A DNA stretch of 64,000 bases from Tolypothrix sp. NIES-4075 (GTDB taxonomy: Bacteria > Cyanobacteriota > Cyanobacteriia > Cyanobacteriales > Nostocaceae): assembly GCF_002218085.1 (NCBI RefSeq), contig NZ_BDUC01000010.1:18013-82012 (forward strand), written 5' to 3'. The notes under the pieces were generated by a model, which searched no databases, had not been told where the DNA came from, and saw only the letters and a list, made by a program, of their open reading frames with translations. The position numbers and the translations under genes are program-made. Position 1 is the stretch's first letter, and every line of letters begins with the position of its first letter. Shown here one piece after another: positions 1 through 7,677 of this stretch.

Positions 1-591
1 ACCTTCGCTGAGTTTGGAGTTAACCAGGTTGTCAATATAGGATCTGATCTCAATCTCAGAGGTCGCACCGCCGAAAGCACTACCGAAGTCGGTAGCTGAG
101 ATATTGCCAGTAGTACCCTCGGTGCTAACCCCACTGAAGCTGCCGCCAAAGCCACCAGTGATACCGCTAGTAGTATCGGCATCAGCAGACTGAGAGGTGA
201 TGCCGCTACCACCCGTCGGGTTGCTGCCATTGGTACTGTTACTAACTAGCTTGTCAATGTTTGACCTCAAGTTAGTAAAAGGCGATCCCCCCTGACTGTC
301 ACCACCAAATAGTACTTGGGCAGCTGCTGGGTTGTCAGCAAAGGGGTTGCCACCACCGGATTCACTGCCAACGCCACTGAAAAGAGTACCTAAGTCGGTG
401 ATACCGACTTCGCTTAAGCGACCCCAAGGTGATTGTCCAAGTCCACCATCAGTCGATGAACTGCTACTACCTTGATATGAGGTGCTAGTGTCATCAAAAG
501 TATTAGAATTGCTACCAATAATATTGCCACCCGTTAAACTACCAGCATCAAGGGGGTTGCTGGTCAAAGAGTTGAAATTAGAATCTGCCAT
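1..591 (-). CDS. Gly/Ser/Thr-rich protein of unknown function, C-terminus cut by window edge
   Basis: An open frame of 197 codons runs from an ATG at 591 to the window edge without a stop. An AGAAGGA ribosome site lies about 10 bases upstream. The product (starting MADSNFNSLTSN) is low in complexity and dominated by Gly, Ser, Thr, Asn and Asp. It carries two related short blocks, NLRSNIDKLVSNS and EIRSYIDNLVNSK, which suggests internal repeats that continue past the edge. I see no signal peptide and no known domain. It lies after aroG on the same strand, separated by about 450 bases and a hairpin, so it is probably not part of the scytonemin operon. I cannot assign a function. Confidence 0.6.
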   Translation of the reverse strand, partial: MADSNFNSLTSNPLDAGSLTGGNIIGSNSNTFDDTSTSYQGSSSSSTDGGLGQSPWGRLSEVGITDLGTLFSGVGSESGGGNPFADNPAAAQVLFGGDSQGGSPFTNLRSNIDKLVSNSTNGSNPTGGSGITSQSADADTTSGITGGFGGSFSGVSTEGTTGNISATDFGSAFGGATSEIEIRSYIDNLVNSKLSEG

Positions 592-1042
592 TAGATATAA
601 TCCTTCTGTTTTTACGACGAAAATTTTGCTTAATCAAAGAACCTAAAAAATGCGAAATTAAGTTGACTTCTTAACTTTTCTATATTTTTTTTACTGTCCA
701 ATCTAGTTAACAGCTATTATTCTTTTAACTGGTTGAACTTCATGACACAGTATTTACACTTTTCCTGACAAAAAACTTGTAATTAATGTGTCTTTTATAA
801 AGTATAGTAATAATTATTAGTTAAACTTACAATGAAAAATCTTTTGATAAGCTTGTCGATTTTTTAGTTTTTTATACAAAATATTGTTATTTAGAGAAAA
901 GTATAAAAATGATTTACTGCAATTAGGAGTTAACTTAAACAAATAAATAATTTTTTCAATATAGAAAATATAAATTGGGTGCGTTGACGCAATTCGTAAC
1001 GCACCCAACAATCTACAATTCTTTCAATCGGAAATTGGAGAA
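592..1042. other. Intergenic region after aroG
   Basis: This stretch is AT-rich with no convincing gene. A 64-codon minus-strand frame at 817-1011 has skewed composition, and its first codons are encoded by the hairpin repeat. The region holds the hairpin at 975-1008, which may end the scytonemin transcript. At 832-867 there is a short segment that closely resembles one upstream of scyA (29716-29751). The promoter of the Gly/Ser-rich gene should lie at about 600-780, but I see no clear consensus. Confidence 0.5.
975..1008. terminator. Hairpin repeat downstream of aroG, possible terminator
   Basis: A perfect 11-bp stem (TTGGGTGCGTT at 975-985 pairing with 998-1008) encloses a 12-base loop. 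Read on the minus strand it lies about 35 bases after the aroG stop and is followed by a T-rich stretch, so it could end the trp/aro transcript. Shorter hairpins with the same GTGCGTTA core occur at 10356-10387 and 10402-10429. It is therefore also a member of a dispersed repeat family, and terminator function is inferred. Confidence 0.5.
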
Positions 1043-2107
1043 TTAAATAGAACCTACCAAGGCACGCTCAGACCAGCGTCCAACTACTTTGCCAATTACT
1101 GCCATTTCTTGAGCCAAAATGTCAAATTTATCGGGGGTGAGGGATTGAGGTCCATCAGATAAAGCTTTTGCCGGATTTGGGTGAACTTCAATCATTAAAG
1201 CATCTGTACCGGCGGCGATCGCAGCTTTTGCCATTGGTGTAACGTACTCAGACCTACCTGTACCGTGACTGGGGTCAATCATGATTGGTAAGTGAGTAAG
1301 CGATCGCAATACTGGAAGAACCGACAAATCTAAGGTATTGCGAGCATATTTGCCATCAAAGGTTCTAATTCCCCGCTCACAAAGAATCACATTCGGATTT
1401 CCTCCAGCAAGGATATATTCTGCTGCCATCAACCACTCATCAATTGTGGCGGACATTCCTCGCTTCAACAGCACTGGCTTATCTTGAGCGCCTACTTTTT
1501 TCAACAACGAGAAGTTGTGCATATTCCGCGCTCCCACTTGGATCACGTCAGCTACGCTTCCCACTGCTTCTAAGTCGGCAGTATCCATCACTTCTGTGAT
1601 GATGCCTAAACCCGTAGCTTCACGGGCAGCTGCTAACAAGCCCAAGGCAGTTTCACCATGTCCTTGGAATGCATAAGGTGAGGTGCGAGGCTTGTATGCT
1701 CCACCACGGATGAACTTGGCTCCGGCTGCCTTTACCCGCTTTGCTGTCTCCACAATCATCTGTTCATTTTCGACAGAGCAGGGTCCAGCTACCACGACAA
1801 TCGGATGATTTTCACCGAAGTAGACGTTACCATTAGGTGTCGGTACAACAACTTCGCTAGCTTCTCCATATCGGAATTCGCGACTTACTCGTTTGAACGG
1901 TTGCTGTACTCGCAATACTTCCTCAATCCAAGGGCTATACCCCTTGATTTGCAACGGATTGATGCTAGGAGTATCGCCAATCATCGCTAAAACAACTTTG
2001 TGCTTGCCGACGCTTTTTTCTACTTTGACTCCCCATGTTTCACTGATTTCTTGACTGATTCGAGTAATTTCTTCTTGAGGTGTACCGTTTTTTAGGATGA
2101 CAATCAT
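1043..2107 (-). CDS. aroG: 3-deoxy-7-phosphoheptulonate (DAHP) synthase, type I-beta
   Basis: This enzyme condenses phosphoenolpyruvate with erythrose 4-phosphate, the first step of the shikimate pathway. The 354-residue product has an N-terminal ACT-like regulatory segment (about residues 1-70, starting MIVILKNGTPQEE), as in Thermotoga-type enzymes, followed by the TIM barrel. Family motifs are visible: VVAGPCSVE, KFIRGGAYKPRTSPYAF, LLKRGMSATIDEW and MIDPSHGTGR. It is the last gene of the minus-strand scytonemin locus, 37 bases after trpD. Scytonemin clusters often carry such an extra copy of an early aromatic gene to raise precursor supply. The literature on the cluster calls it aroG, and aroF is an equally valid name for the family. 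Confidence 0.93.
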   Translation of the reverse strand: MIVILKNGTPQEEITRISQEISETWGVKVEKSVGKHKVVLAMIGDTPSINPLQIKGYSPWIEEVLRVQQPFKRVSREFRYGEASEVVVPTPNGNVYFGENHPIVVVAGPCSVENEQMIVETAKRVKAAGAKFIRGGAYKPRTSPYAFQGHGETALGLLAAAREATGLGIITEVMDTADLEAVGSVADVIQVGARNMHNFSLLKKVGAQDKPVLLKRGMSATIDEWLMAAEYILAGGNPNVILCERGIRTFDGKYARNTLDLSVLPVLRSLTHLPIMIDPSHGTGRSEYVTPMAKAAIAAGTDALMIEVHPNPAKALSDGPQSLTPDKFDILAQEMAVIGKVVGRWSERALVGSI

Positions 2108-2144
2108 TTCTTTTTCTCCGATTATTTCACTAAGTTGCTAACAG

Positions 2145-3311
2145 TTAATCGCGTAAAAATTCAGCCAATTGTTCTAATTTAGTCCAAGCAGCACCGCTTT
2201 GCAGTACTTCTTTCGCCAAAGCTATACCTTGAACACAATTTTCCAAAATATCTGTAGAGTTGCTATCAAATACTTCGCCAACTTGTAGGGCTAAAGCCGT
2301 ATTTAAAGCAACTACATCTTGCTGCGCTTGGGTGCCTTTACCTTGCAAAACAGCTTTTAAAATTTCTGCATTCTCTTGGACATCTCCACCGCACAAGGCT
2401 TCAGTAGGAGCATGACTTAAACCCAATTCTAGCGGATTGAGTATGATGCTGCGGACTTTTTGCTCTTGAAGTACAGCTAAGTAAGTGATGTCTGCCAAAC
2501 CTGCTTCATCTAACTTTTCTCTGCCGTGGAGAGCGATCGCTCGACGACATCCGAGTTGCGATAATGCCTGAGCGATCGTTTCTAACAAAAGCGGATCGTT
2601 CACACCAATAATTTGCCCTGTCGGTCGCATTGGATTTACCAAAGGTCCAAGCAAATTAAAGATAGTCCGCACTTTCAAAGTTTTTCGCAAAGCGGCAACT
2701 GCTTTCAATGCTGGATGCCATCCTGGGGCAAACAAAAAGGTCATCCCAACTGCATCAACTGCGGATTCAACTTTCTCTGGGTTGGCATTAAGATTTATAC
2801 CCAAAGCTTCCAACACATCAGCGGAACCAGTTTTGCTGGATGCAGAACGATTGCCATGTTTGGCAACTTTTACCCCAGCAGCAGCAGCTACAAACGCGAC
2901 AGCAGTTGATATGTTGAAAGTTGAGGCTCCATCCCCACCAGTTCCACAGGTGTCGATGAGGGGAGTGGGGGGGACAAGGAGAGGGGGGGAGGGGGAGAGG
3001 GGGAGAGTATTAAATTTTGAATTCTCCTTGTCTCCTTGTCTCCTTGTCTCCTTGTCTCCTATTGACTGGGATTGCAAAACACCAGCCATACCAACCAACT
3101 CTTCTGTGGATACACCTTTAGCCTGAATTGCGGCTAAAATTGCTCCGGTTAGAACGGGGGGAATAGCATCTGTCAGCCAACCTTGCATCAAGTCCGCAGA
3201 TTGAGAAACTGTGAGCGATCGCTTGTCGAGTAATTGCTTTAAGAAATCAGACCAATTTTGGTCGGGAGTGACGGGAATGTTGTTAGGTGGGGCTTGGGTT
3301 GTGGCTATCAT
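2145..3311 (-). CDS. trpD: Anthranilate phosphoribosyltransferase with in-frame repeat insertion
   Basis: TrpD transfers the phosphoribosyl group of PRPP to anthranilate in tryptophan synthesis. The PRPP-binding loop DTCGTGGDG is at residues 120-128, followed by KHGNRSASSKTGSADVLEALG and later NLLGPLVNPMRP, all typical of the family. At 388 residues it is about 35-40 longer than usual. The surplus is residues 84-117, a stretch of charged and then proline-rich residues encoded by an 8-bp direct repeat and purine tracts (about 2958-3061). The insertion lies in the linker just before the PRPP loop, and the frame stays open through it. The enzyme is probably still active but this is not certain. 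It lies between trpB and aroG in the locus. Confidence 0.9.
   Translation of the reverse strand: MIATTQAPPNNIPVTPDQNWSDFLKQLLDKRSLTVSQSADLMQGWLTDAIPPVLTGAILAAIQAKGVSTEELVGMAGVLQSQSIGDKETRRQGDKENSKFNTLPLSPSPPLLVPPTPLIDTCGTGGDGASTFNISTAVAFVAAAAGVKVAKHGNRSASSKTGSADVLEALGINLNANPEKVESAVDAVGMTFLFAPGWHPALKAVAALRKTLKVRTIFNLLGPLVNPMRPTGQIIGVNDPLLLETIAQALSQLGCRRAIALHGREKLDEAGLADITYLAVLQEQKVRSIILNPLELGLSHAPTEALCGGDVQENAEILKAVLQGKGTQAQQDVVALNTALALQVGEVFDSNSTDILENCVQGIALAKEVLQSGAAWTKLEQLAEFLRD
2958..3061. repeat. 8-bp tandem repeat and purine/pyrimidine tract inside trpD
   Basis: On the plus strand, 3024-3060 is about 4.6 copies of CTCCTTGT, preceded by G/A-rich tracts (2958-3006). The same kind of GAGACAAG/GGGGAGA sequence fills spacers at about 52668-52770 and 58018-58075, and appears at the window end inside a kinase gene. 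This is therefore a dispersed repeat that landed in trpD in frame. Because the unit is 8 bp, gain or loss of one copy would shift the trpD frame. Confidence 0.85.
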
Positions 3312-3459
3312 ATTGGTTGGAGCGTTGATGGTTGGAGCGTTGATGGGTGTTAGTGGATAGTGGATAGTTGATGGTTGTTAAAAAGTACTCTTTAACCACG
3401 CTCCTACTAACCACTAGCTACTAACCAATAACCACTAACTCTTAACTCTTAACTACTAA
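3312..3459. repeat. Short tandem repeat spacer between trpB and trpD
   Basis: The spacer contains GTTGGAGCGTTGATG-like units and GTTAGTGGATAGT units, followed by their complements (CTAACCACTAG, AACCACTAAC). Together these can fold back into a long imperfect hairpin. No gene is visible. Confidence 0.7.
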
Positions 3460-4704
3460 CTACTCAACACTGAGTGCTTTCGCGACTGTTTGCACGTCTT
3501 TGTCACCACGACCTGAACAGTTGATGACAATTCGCGGATTACCATCAAGCTCTTGACACAGGGTTTCTAGATAAGCGATCGCATGAGCGGTTTCTAAAGC
3601 GGGAATAATTCCTTCTAGCTGCGAAAGTCTCTGCAATGCTTCTAAAGCTTGCTTATCAGTCACGCTGTAATACTCGGCGCGACCAAGATCCTTTAAGTAA
3701 CTATGCTCAGGACCCACACCGGGATAATCTAACCCAGCACTAATCGAATGTGCCTCGATTACCTGACCATCGTCATCTTGCAGTAGATAGCTCATCGCAC
3801 CATGCAATACACCTACTCGTCCTTTTGTCAAGGTGGCTGCATGTTTTTCTGTATCGACACCTTCACCGGCTGCCTCAACTCCAATCAGGCGGATAGGTAT
3901 TTCATTTACAAACTCGTGGAACAAGCCGATCGCATTAGAACCACCACCAACACAAGCCAAAAGAATATCTGGCAAACCGCCCCATTTCTCTTGACATTGA
4001 GCGCGAGTTTCTGTACCAATTACGGCATGAAAGTCACGCACTAACATCGGGTAAGGATGAGGACCAGCAACGGAACCCAAGATGTAATGGGTGGTTTCTA
4101 CATTCGTCACCCAATCGCGAATCGCTTCTGAGGTCGCATCTTTCAAAGTACCCGTACCAGCTTCCACCGGACTAACTTCTGCCCCCATCAAACGCATCCG
4201 AAACACGTTCAGGGCTTGCCGTTGCATATCTTGGACGCCCATATAAACCACGCATTCCAAACCAAAACGCGCACACACGGTTGCCGTAGCAACTCCATGC
4301 TGACCTGCACCGGTTTCGGCAATAATCCGCTTTTTACCCATGCGCTTTGCCAATAACACCTGCGCTAAAGCGTTATTAATTTTGTGAGCGCCTGTATGAT
4401 TTAAATCTTCACGTTTTAAGTAAATTTGCGGTCCCGTGCCGTCAGATCGGGCGTAGTGCTTCGTTAGGCGTTCGGCGAAATATAACGGGCTAGGTCTTCC
4501 CACGTAGTCTTTGAGTAAACCTTGCAACTCTTCTTGGAAGCTAGGATCGTGGCGATATTGCTCGTATGCGGTTTCCAACTCACTTAATGCAGGCATTAAG
4601 GTTTCTGGGACGTACTTACCGCCGAACTTGCCAAATCTGCCTAACGAGTCTGGTCGCGCTGTCTGGGCTTGTTTACTAGTGTTGATATCTTGAATGCTTA
4701 CCAC
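3460..4704 (-). CDS. trpB: Tryptophan synthase beta subunit
   Basis: TrpB joins indole and serine to give L-tryptophan using pyridoxal phosphate. The PLP lysine is K108 in REDLNHTGAHK. The phosphate-binding loop CVGGGSNAIG and the motifs GRFGKFGGKYVPETLMPAL and GVGPEHSYLKD are intact. The length of 414 residues is normal. The start ATG is followed by a short polar leader typical of cyanobacterial TrpB. It follows trpA by 90 bases and precedes trpD. The product is the direct substrate of ScyB, so this copy probably serves scytonemin synthesis in addition to any housekeeping trpB elsewhere in the genome. Confidence 0.95.
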   Translation of the reverse strand: MVSIQDINTSKQAQTARPDSLGRFGKFGGKYVPETLMPALSELETAYEQYRHDPSFQEELQGLLKDYVGRPSPLYFAERLTKHYARSDGTGPQIYLKREDLNHTGAHKINNALAQVLLAKRMGKKRIIAETGAGQHGVATATVCARFGLECVVYMGVQDMQRQALNVFRMRLMGAEVSPVEAGTGTLKDATSEAIRDWVTNVETTHYILGSVAGPHPYPMLVRDFHAVIGTETRAQCQEKWGGLPDILLACVGGGSNAIGLFHEFVNEIPIRLIGVEAAGEGVDTEKHAATLTKGRVGVLHGAMSYLLQDDDGQVIEAHSISAGLDYPGVGPEHSYLKDLGRAEYYSVTDKQALEALQRLSQLEGIIPALETAHAIAYLETLCQELDGNPRIVINCSGRGDKDVQTVAKALSVE

Positions 4705-4734
4705 TGGTTAAAATCCTTTATTGGGGAATGGAGA

Positions 4735-4764
4735 GTAGAGACGCGAGGAACATCGCGTCTGTAC
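4735..4764. repeat. Hairpin repeat in trpA-trpB spacer
   Basis: GTAGAGACGCGA (4735-4746) pairs with TCGCGTCTGTAC (4753-4764), leaving a small loop and a G-T or mismatch position. The same hairpin family occurs at 40865-40930 and, in diverged form, at about 25214-25241 and 52368-52398. It belongs to a widespread repeat family of filamentous cyanobacteria and is not a classical terminator. Confidence 0.6.
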
Positions 4765-4794
4765 AAAAGTGGGGAATGGGGAAGTCGGTATAAT

Positions 4795-5622
4795 TTAAAC
4801 CGAACCTACTTTTTGCAGGGATGCGGTGGGGGTAATCGCTGCTTTCAGTTCTTGACAAAGTTTTTCTACAGCTTGCAGTCCTTCGCTGGGACTACCGCTT
4901 GCTAATTTTTTGACGAAGGCACTACCGACAATTACGGCATCTGCGCCCCATTCCATGACTTGATGTGCTTGTTCTGGTGCGGAAATACCAAAGCCAACGC
5001 CAATCGGTTTATCGGTGACGCTTCGCAATTCTGTAATCAAATCCTTGACGCGGAGTTGGATTTGAGAGCGCATCCCTGTAACGCCTGTTACACTTACCAG
5101 GTAGATAAATCCTTGAGATTTACGAGCGATCGCTTCAATTCTATCTTGAGAACTGGTAGGCGCTACAAGCAATATTACCTCAATTCCAAAACTAGCAGCA
5201 GTTTGAATTAACTCTTCTGCCTCTTCTAAAGGTAAATCTGGCACCACCAAACCGCGTACCCCAACATTAGCAATTTCTGCTAAAAATGACTTAATACCCC
5301 GGTACAAAATCGGATTGTAATAAGTAAATAAAATTATCGGCGCTCTCAAGCTGGGAATCACAGCTTGCAACATTTCTAATACTTGCTCTAATTTGGTTCC
5401 TCGTTGCAAAGCGCGAGTTGCTGCTGCTTGAATCACCGGACCATCTGCCAAAGGATCGGAGTAAGGAACACCCAATTCTATAAAGTCTGCACCATTGCGA
5501 TCTAAGATGCGTAAAGCTTCGGCGGTAGTTTCTAAGTTAGGATCGCCAGCTGTAATAAAAGGAATTAAAGCACACTGTTGGCGATTTTTTAAAGTTTGAA
5601 AGTGATGAGAAATAGAAGTCAT
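4795..5622 (-). CDS. trpA: Tryptophan synthase alpha subunit
   Basis: TrpA cleaves indole-3-glycerol phosphate to indole, which is channelled to TrpB. With the start at ATG 5622 (MTSISHHFQTLK) the catalytic residues fall at E49 and D60, the same numbers as in the E. coli enzyme (ELGVPYSDPLADGP). The frame is open for another 31 codons upstream, but these are translated spacer repeats (FPFPHYLLPIT) and I excluded them. The phosphate-binding region GFGISAPEQ and VIVGSAFVK are present. The product is 275 residues. It is separated from the upstream MDR gene by an 86-base repeat spacer. Confidence 0.95.
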   Translation of the reverse strand: MTSISHHFQTLKNRQQCALIPFITAGDPNLETTAEALRILDRNGADFIELGVPYSDPLADGPVIQAAATRALQRGTKLEQVLEMLQAVIPSLRAPIILFTYYNPILYRGIKSFLAEIANVGVRGLVVPDLPLEEAEELIQTAASFGIEVILLVAPTSSQDRIEAIARKSQGFIYLVSVTGVTGMRSQIQLRVKDLITELRSVTDKPIGVGFGISAPEQAHQVMEWGADAVIVGSAFVKKLASGSPSEGLQAVEKLCQELKAAITPTASLQKVGSV

Positions 5623-5708
5623 ACGGGGAATAGGTAATGGGGAATGGGTAATAGGTAATAGGTAATGGGGAAAGGGGAAAAGCCCAATGCCCAATGCCCT
5701 ATTAGCAA
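5623..5708. repeat. Short tandem repeat spacer upstream of trpA
   Basis: Units of GGTAATA/GGGAATGG repeat on the plus strand between 5627 and 5680, then CCCAATGC and TTAGCAA units. The tract is open in the trpA frame, so it can be mistaken for an N-terminal extension. Confidence 0.7.
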
Positions 5709-6668
5709 TTAGCAATTAGCAACTTGTACAACAATTTTGCCGCGCACACCTTCCCCACCTTGTTCAAGTTTTTTATGGGCTTGTGCTACTTGATTTAAGG
5801 GAAAAGTCATCCCAACAACGGGTTTGATTTGACTCCGTTCAATTAAAGTTTTCAAGGCTTCAAGTTTAGGACGGGTGCGATCTAGATGTACGAAGTGGAC
5901 TGTAATATTTTTGAAGATAGCAGCGTTGAAATCTCCTTTTACACCAGTGACGGTGACTGCGCGACCATCTGTTTTTGTCACCATCAAACTTTGAGCCAAA
6001 AGTTCACCGCTGACTGTAGATAAAGTAACGTCAACGCCTAGACCACCAGTTTCTTTCATAATGATGTCAACAAAGTTTTCTCGACGGTAATCTATTGCTT
6101 TATCTGCACCGATGGATTTTACAAAGTCTATGTCGTAACCACCGCAGGTTGTGTAAACGTAAGCGCCGGCTGCTTTGGCAATTTGGATTGCAAATGTACC
6201 AACACCTCCTGCACCACCGTGAATCAGCACGGTTTCACCGATTTTGATATTTGCTTTGGTGATGAGTGCAGCCCAAGCGGTGCCTCCTGCGACAGGTACG
6301 CTAGCGGCTTCTAAATGAGATATATTTGCGGGCTTTTTGGCAATTATTGCTTCATTAGCAACATGATACTCTGCATTAGCACCGTTACCTGCTAAAAGAT
6401 CGATGGCATAATAAACTTCGTCACCTACCTGATAATCTTTGACATCAAGAGCGATCGCTTCAACGACTCCGGAAACGTCATAACCTAAAATTGCAGGTAA
6501 TTTGACTCTCGGTCCAAATATTCCTTGACGTATCCCGCAATCTGCGGGGTTAACTGAGGTTGCGTAAACCTTAACCAGTACTTCATTTTTACTTAGTGTC
6601 GGTTTCTCAACTTCTTGTTCGGCAAAGACTTCTGGACTGCCGAAGTTTGTTATCACCATCGCTTTCAT
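5709..6668 (-). CDS. NADPH:quinone reductase-like MDR oxidoreductase
   Basis: This is a medium-chain dehydrogenase/reductase of the zinc-independent quinone-reductase type. The GroES-like domain covers about residues 1-125 (VNPADCGIRQG, LGYDVSGVV) and the Rossmann domain follows with the NADPH motif VLIHGGAGGVGTFAIQIAK. The 319-residue length is typical. The ATG lies five bases after the trpC stop, so translation is probably coupled to trpC. Its place between trpC and trpA is unusual. In the well-known Nostoc punctiforme cluster the extra gene in the trp block is a tyrosinase (tyrP), and no tyrP is present here. A role in scytonemin redox chemistry is possible but inferred from position only. 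Confidence 0.85.
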   Translation of the reverse strand: MKAMVITNFGSPEVFAEQEVEKPTLSKNEVLVKVYATSVNPADCGIRQGIFGPRVKLPAILGYDVSGVVEAIALDVKDYQVGDEVYYAIDLLAGNGANAEYHVANEAIIAKKPANISHLEAASVPVAGGTAWAALITKANIKIGETVLIHGGAGGVGTFAIQIAKAAGAYVYTTCGGYDIDFVKSIGADKAIDYRRENFVDIIMKETGGLGVDVTLSTVSGELLAQSLMVTKTDGRAVTVTGVKGDFNAAIFKNITVHFVHLDRTRPKLEALKTLIERSQIKPVVGMTFPLNQVAQAHKKLEQGGEGVRGKIVVQVANC

Positions 6669-6673
6669 GTTTC

Positions 6674-7498
6674 TTATTCCTTCGGAAACAAATTACGGGT
6701 AGCTTGTTCTACGTCGCTTTGTTTCACTAAAGATTCTCCCACCAAAACTGAACGCACACCAGCTTCAGCCACTAAGGATAAATCAGCGGGTGTAAACAAT
6801 CCTGATTCGCTGACGACGGTAATATCCAAGCTTTGCAATTCTTGTTGCCGTTGTGCTAACAGTTGCTGTGTAGTTGCTAAATCAACCGTAAAATTTTCTA
6901 AATTGCGGTTGTTAATTCCTACCAAGCGGATACCGTCCAGCTTGAGTACGCGATTCAGTTCGGCTAAGGTGTGAACTTCTACTAGCGCAGTCATCCCTAA
7001 TTGGTGAATTAGTCGCGAAAAGTCTTGGAGTTCTTCATCAGTGAGGATGGCTGCAATTAATAATACAGCATCTGCGCCCGCCGCTCTTGCTGTATAAATT
7101 TGGTAGGGATCAATGATGAATTCTTTGCACAGTAGCGGCAATTCTACCTCTGGACGGATGCGACGCAGATTTTCAAAACTGCCTTGAAAGAACTTTTCAT
7201 CTGTGAGGACAGAAATACAAGCTGCACCACCGCGTTCGTAAGATTTGGCGATCGCGATCGGGTCAAAGTCTGCTCGAATAATACCACGACTCGGTGATGC
7301 TTTTTTTACCTCAGCTATTAAGCTTGGTCTATAAGGACTTTGCTGCAAAGCGCCGAGGAAATTTCGCACCTTTGGTGCAGCAGTTAACTGATTTTGCACA
7401 GTTGCCAAAGGCATTTCTTGCTGCATTTGAGCGACTTCTTGCCTTTTTTGCAAGACAATTTCTTCGAGAATGTGACGGGGAGGGGCTTGGTTCGTCAT
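6674..7498 (-). CDS. trpC: Indole-3-glycerol phosphate synthase
   Basis: TrpC closes the indole ring, converting carboxyphenylaminodeoxyribulose phosphate to indole-3-glycerol phosphate. The 274-residue protein has the family signature IAEVKKASPSRG with the catalytic lysine, then LLCKEFIIDPYQI, ALVEVHTLAEL, GINNRNLENFTVD and the phosphate site VSESGL...VLVGESLV. An N-terminal helix (HILEEIVLQKRQEV) is normal for the family. It lies between trpE and the MDR gene. Confidence 0.95.
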   Translation of the reverse strand: MTNQAPPRHILEEIVLQKRQEVAQMQQEMPLATVQNQLTAAPKVRNFLGALQQSPYRPSLIAEVKKASPSRGIIRADFDPIAIAKSYERGGAACISVLTDEKFFQGSFENLRRIRPEVELPLLCKEFIIDPYQIYTARAAGADAVLLIAAILTDEELQDFSRLIHQLGMTALVEVHTLAELNRVLKLDGIRLVGINNRNLENFTVDLATTQQLLAQRQQELQSLDITVVSESGLFTPADLSLVAEAGVRSVLVGESLVKQSDVEQATRNLFPKE

Positions 7499-7677
7499 AA
7501 TTTGTTGGTTAGTGGTTAGTGGTTAGTGGATAGTGGTTAGTGGTTAAGAGTTAGGAGTTAGAAGTTAGGAGTTAGGGCTTTTTCAACCAACAACTAACAA
7601 CCAACAACCAACCCTTCGGGTTCGCCAGTTGCAACAAGAGCGGCTCGCCGCCCAACGCACTGCCTCACCACTAACGA
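7499..7677. repeat. Foldback short-repeat spacer between trpE and trpC
   Basis: GGTTAGTGGTTAGTGGATAGT units (7505-7545) and AGTTAGG units are followed by ACAACCAACAAC units on the same strand, giving a long potential foldback. Near 7612-7665 lies a GC-rich element (CTTCGGGTTCGCCAGTTGC) that resembles one in the spacer near 51590-51720. No gene is seen. Confidence 0.7.

Noticed and set aside
817..1011. 64-codon minus-strand frame after aroG
   Set aside because: Its first codons come from a hairpin repeat, the rest is AT-rich with an unusual Lys/Asn/Phe composition, and no convincing ribosome site is present.
3802..4044. Plus-strand frame within trpB
   Set aside because: Antisense shadow of a well conserved gene.
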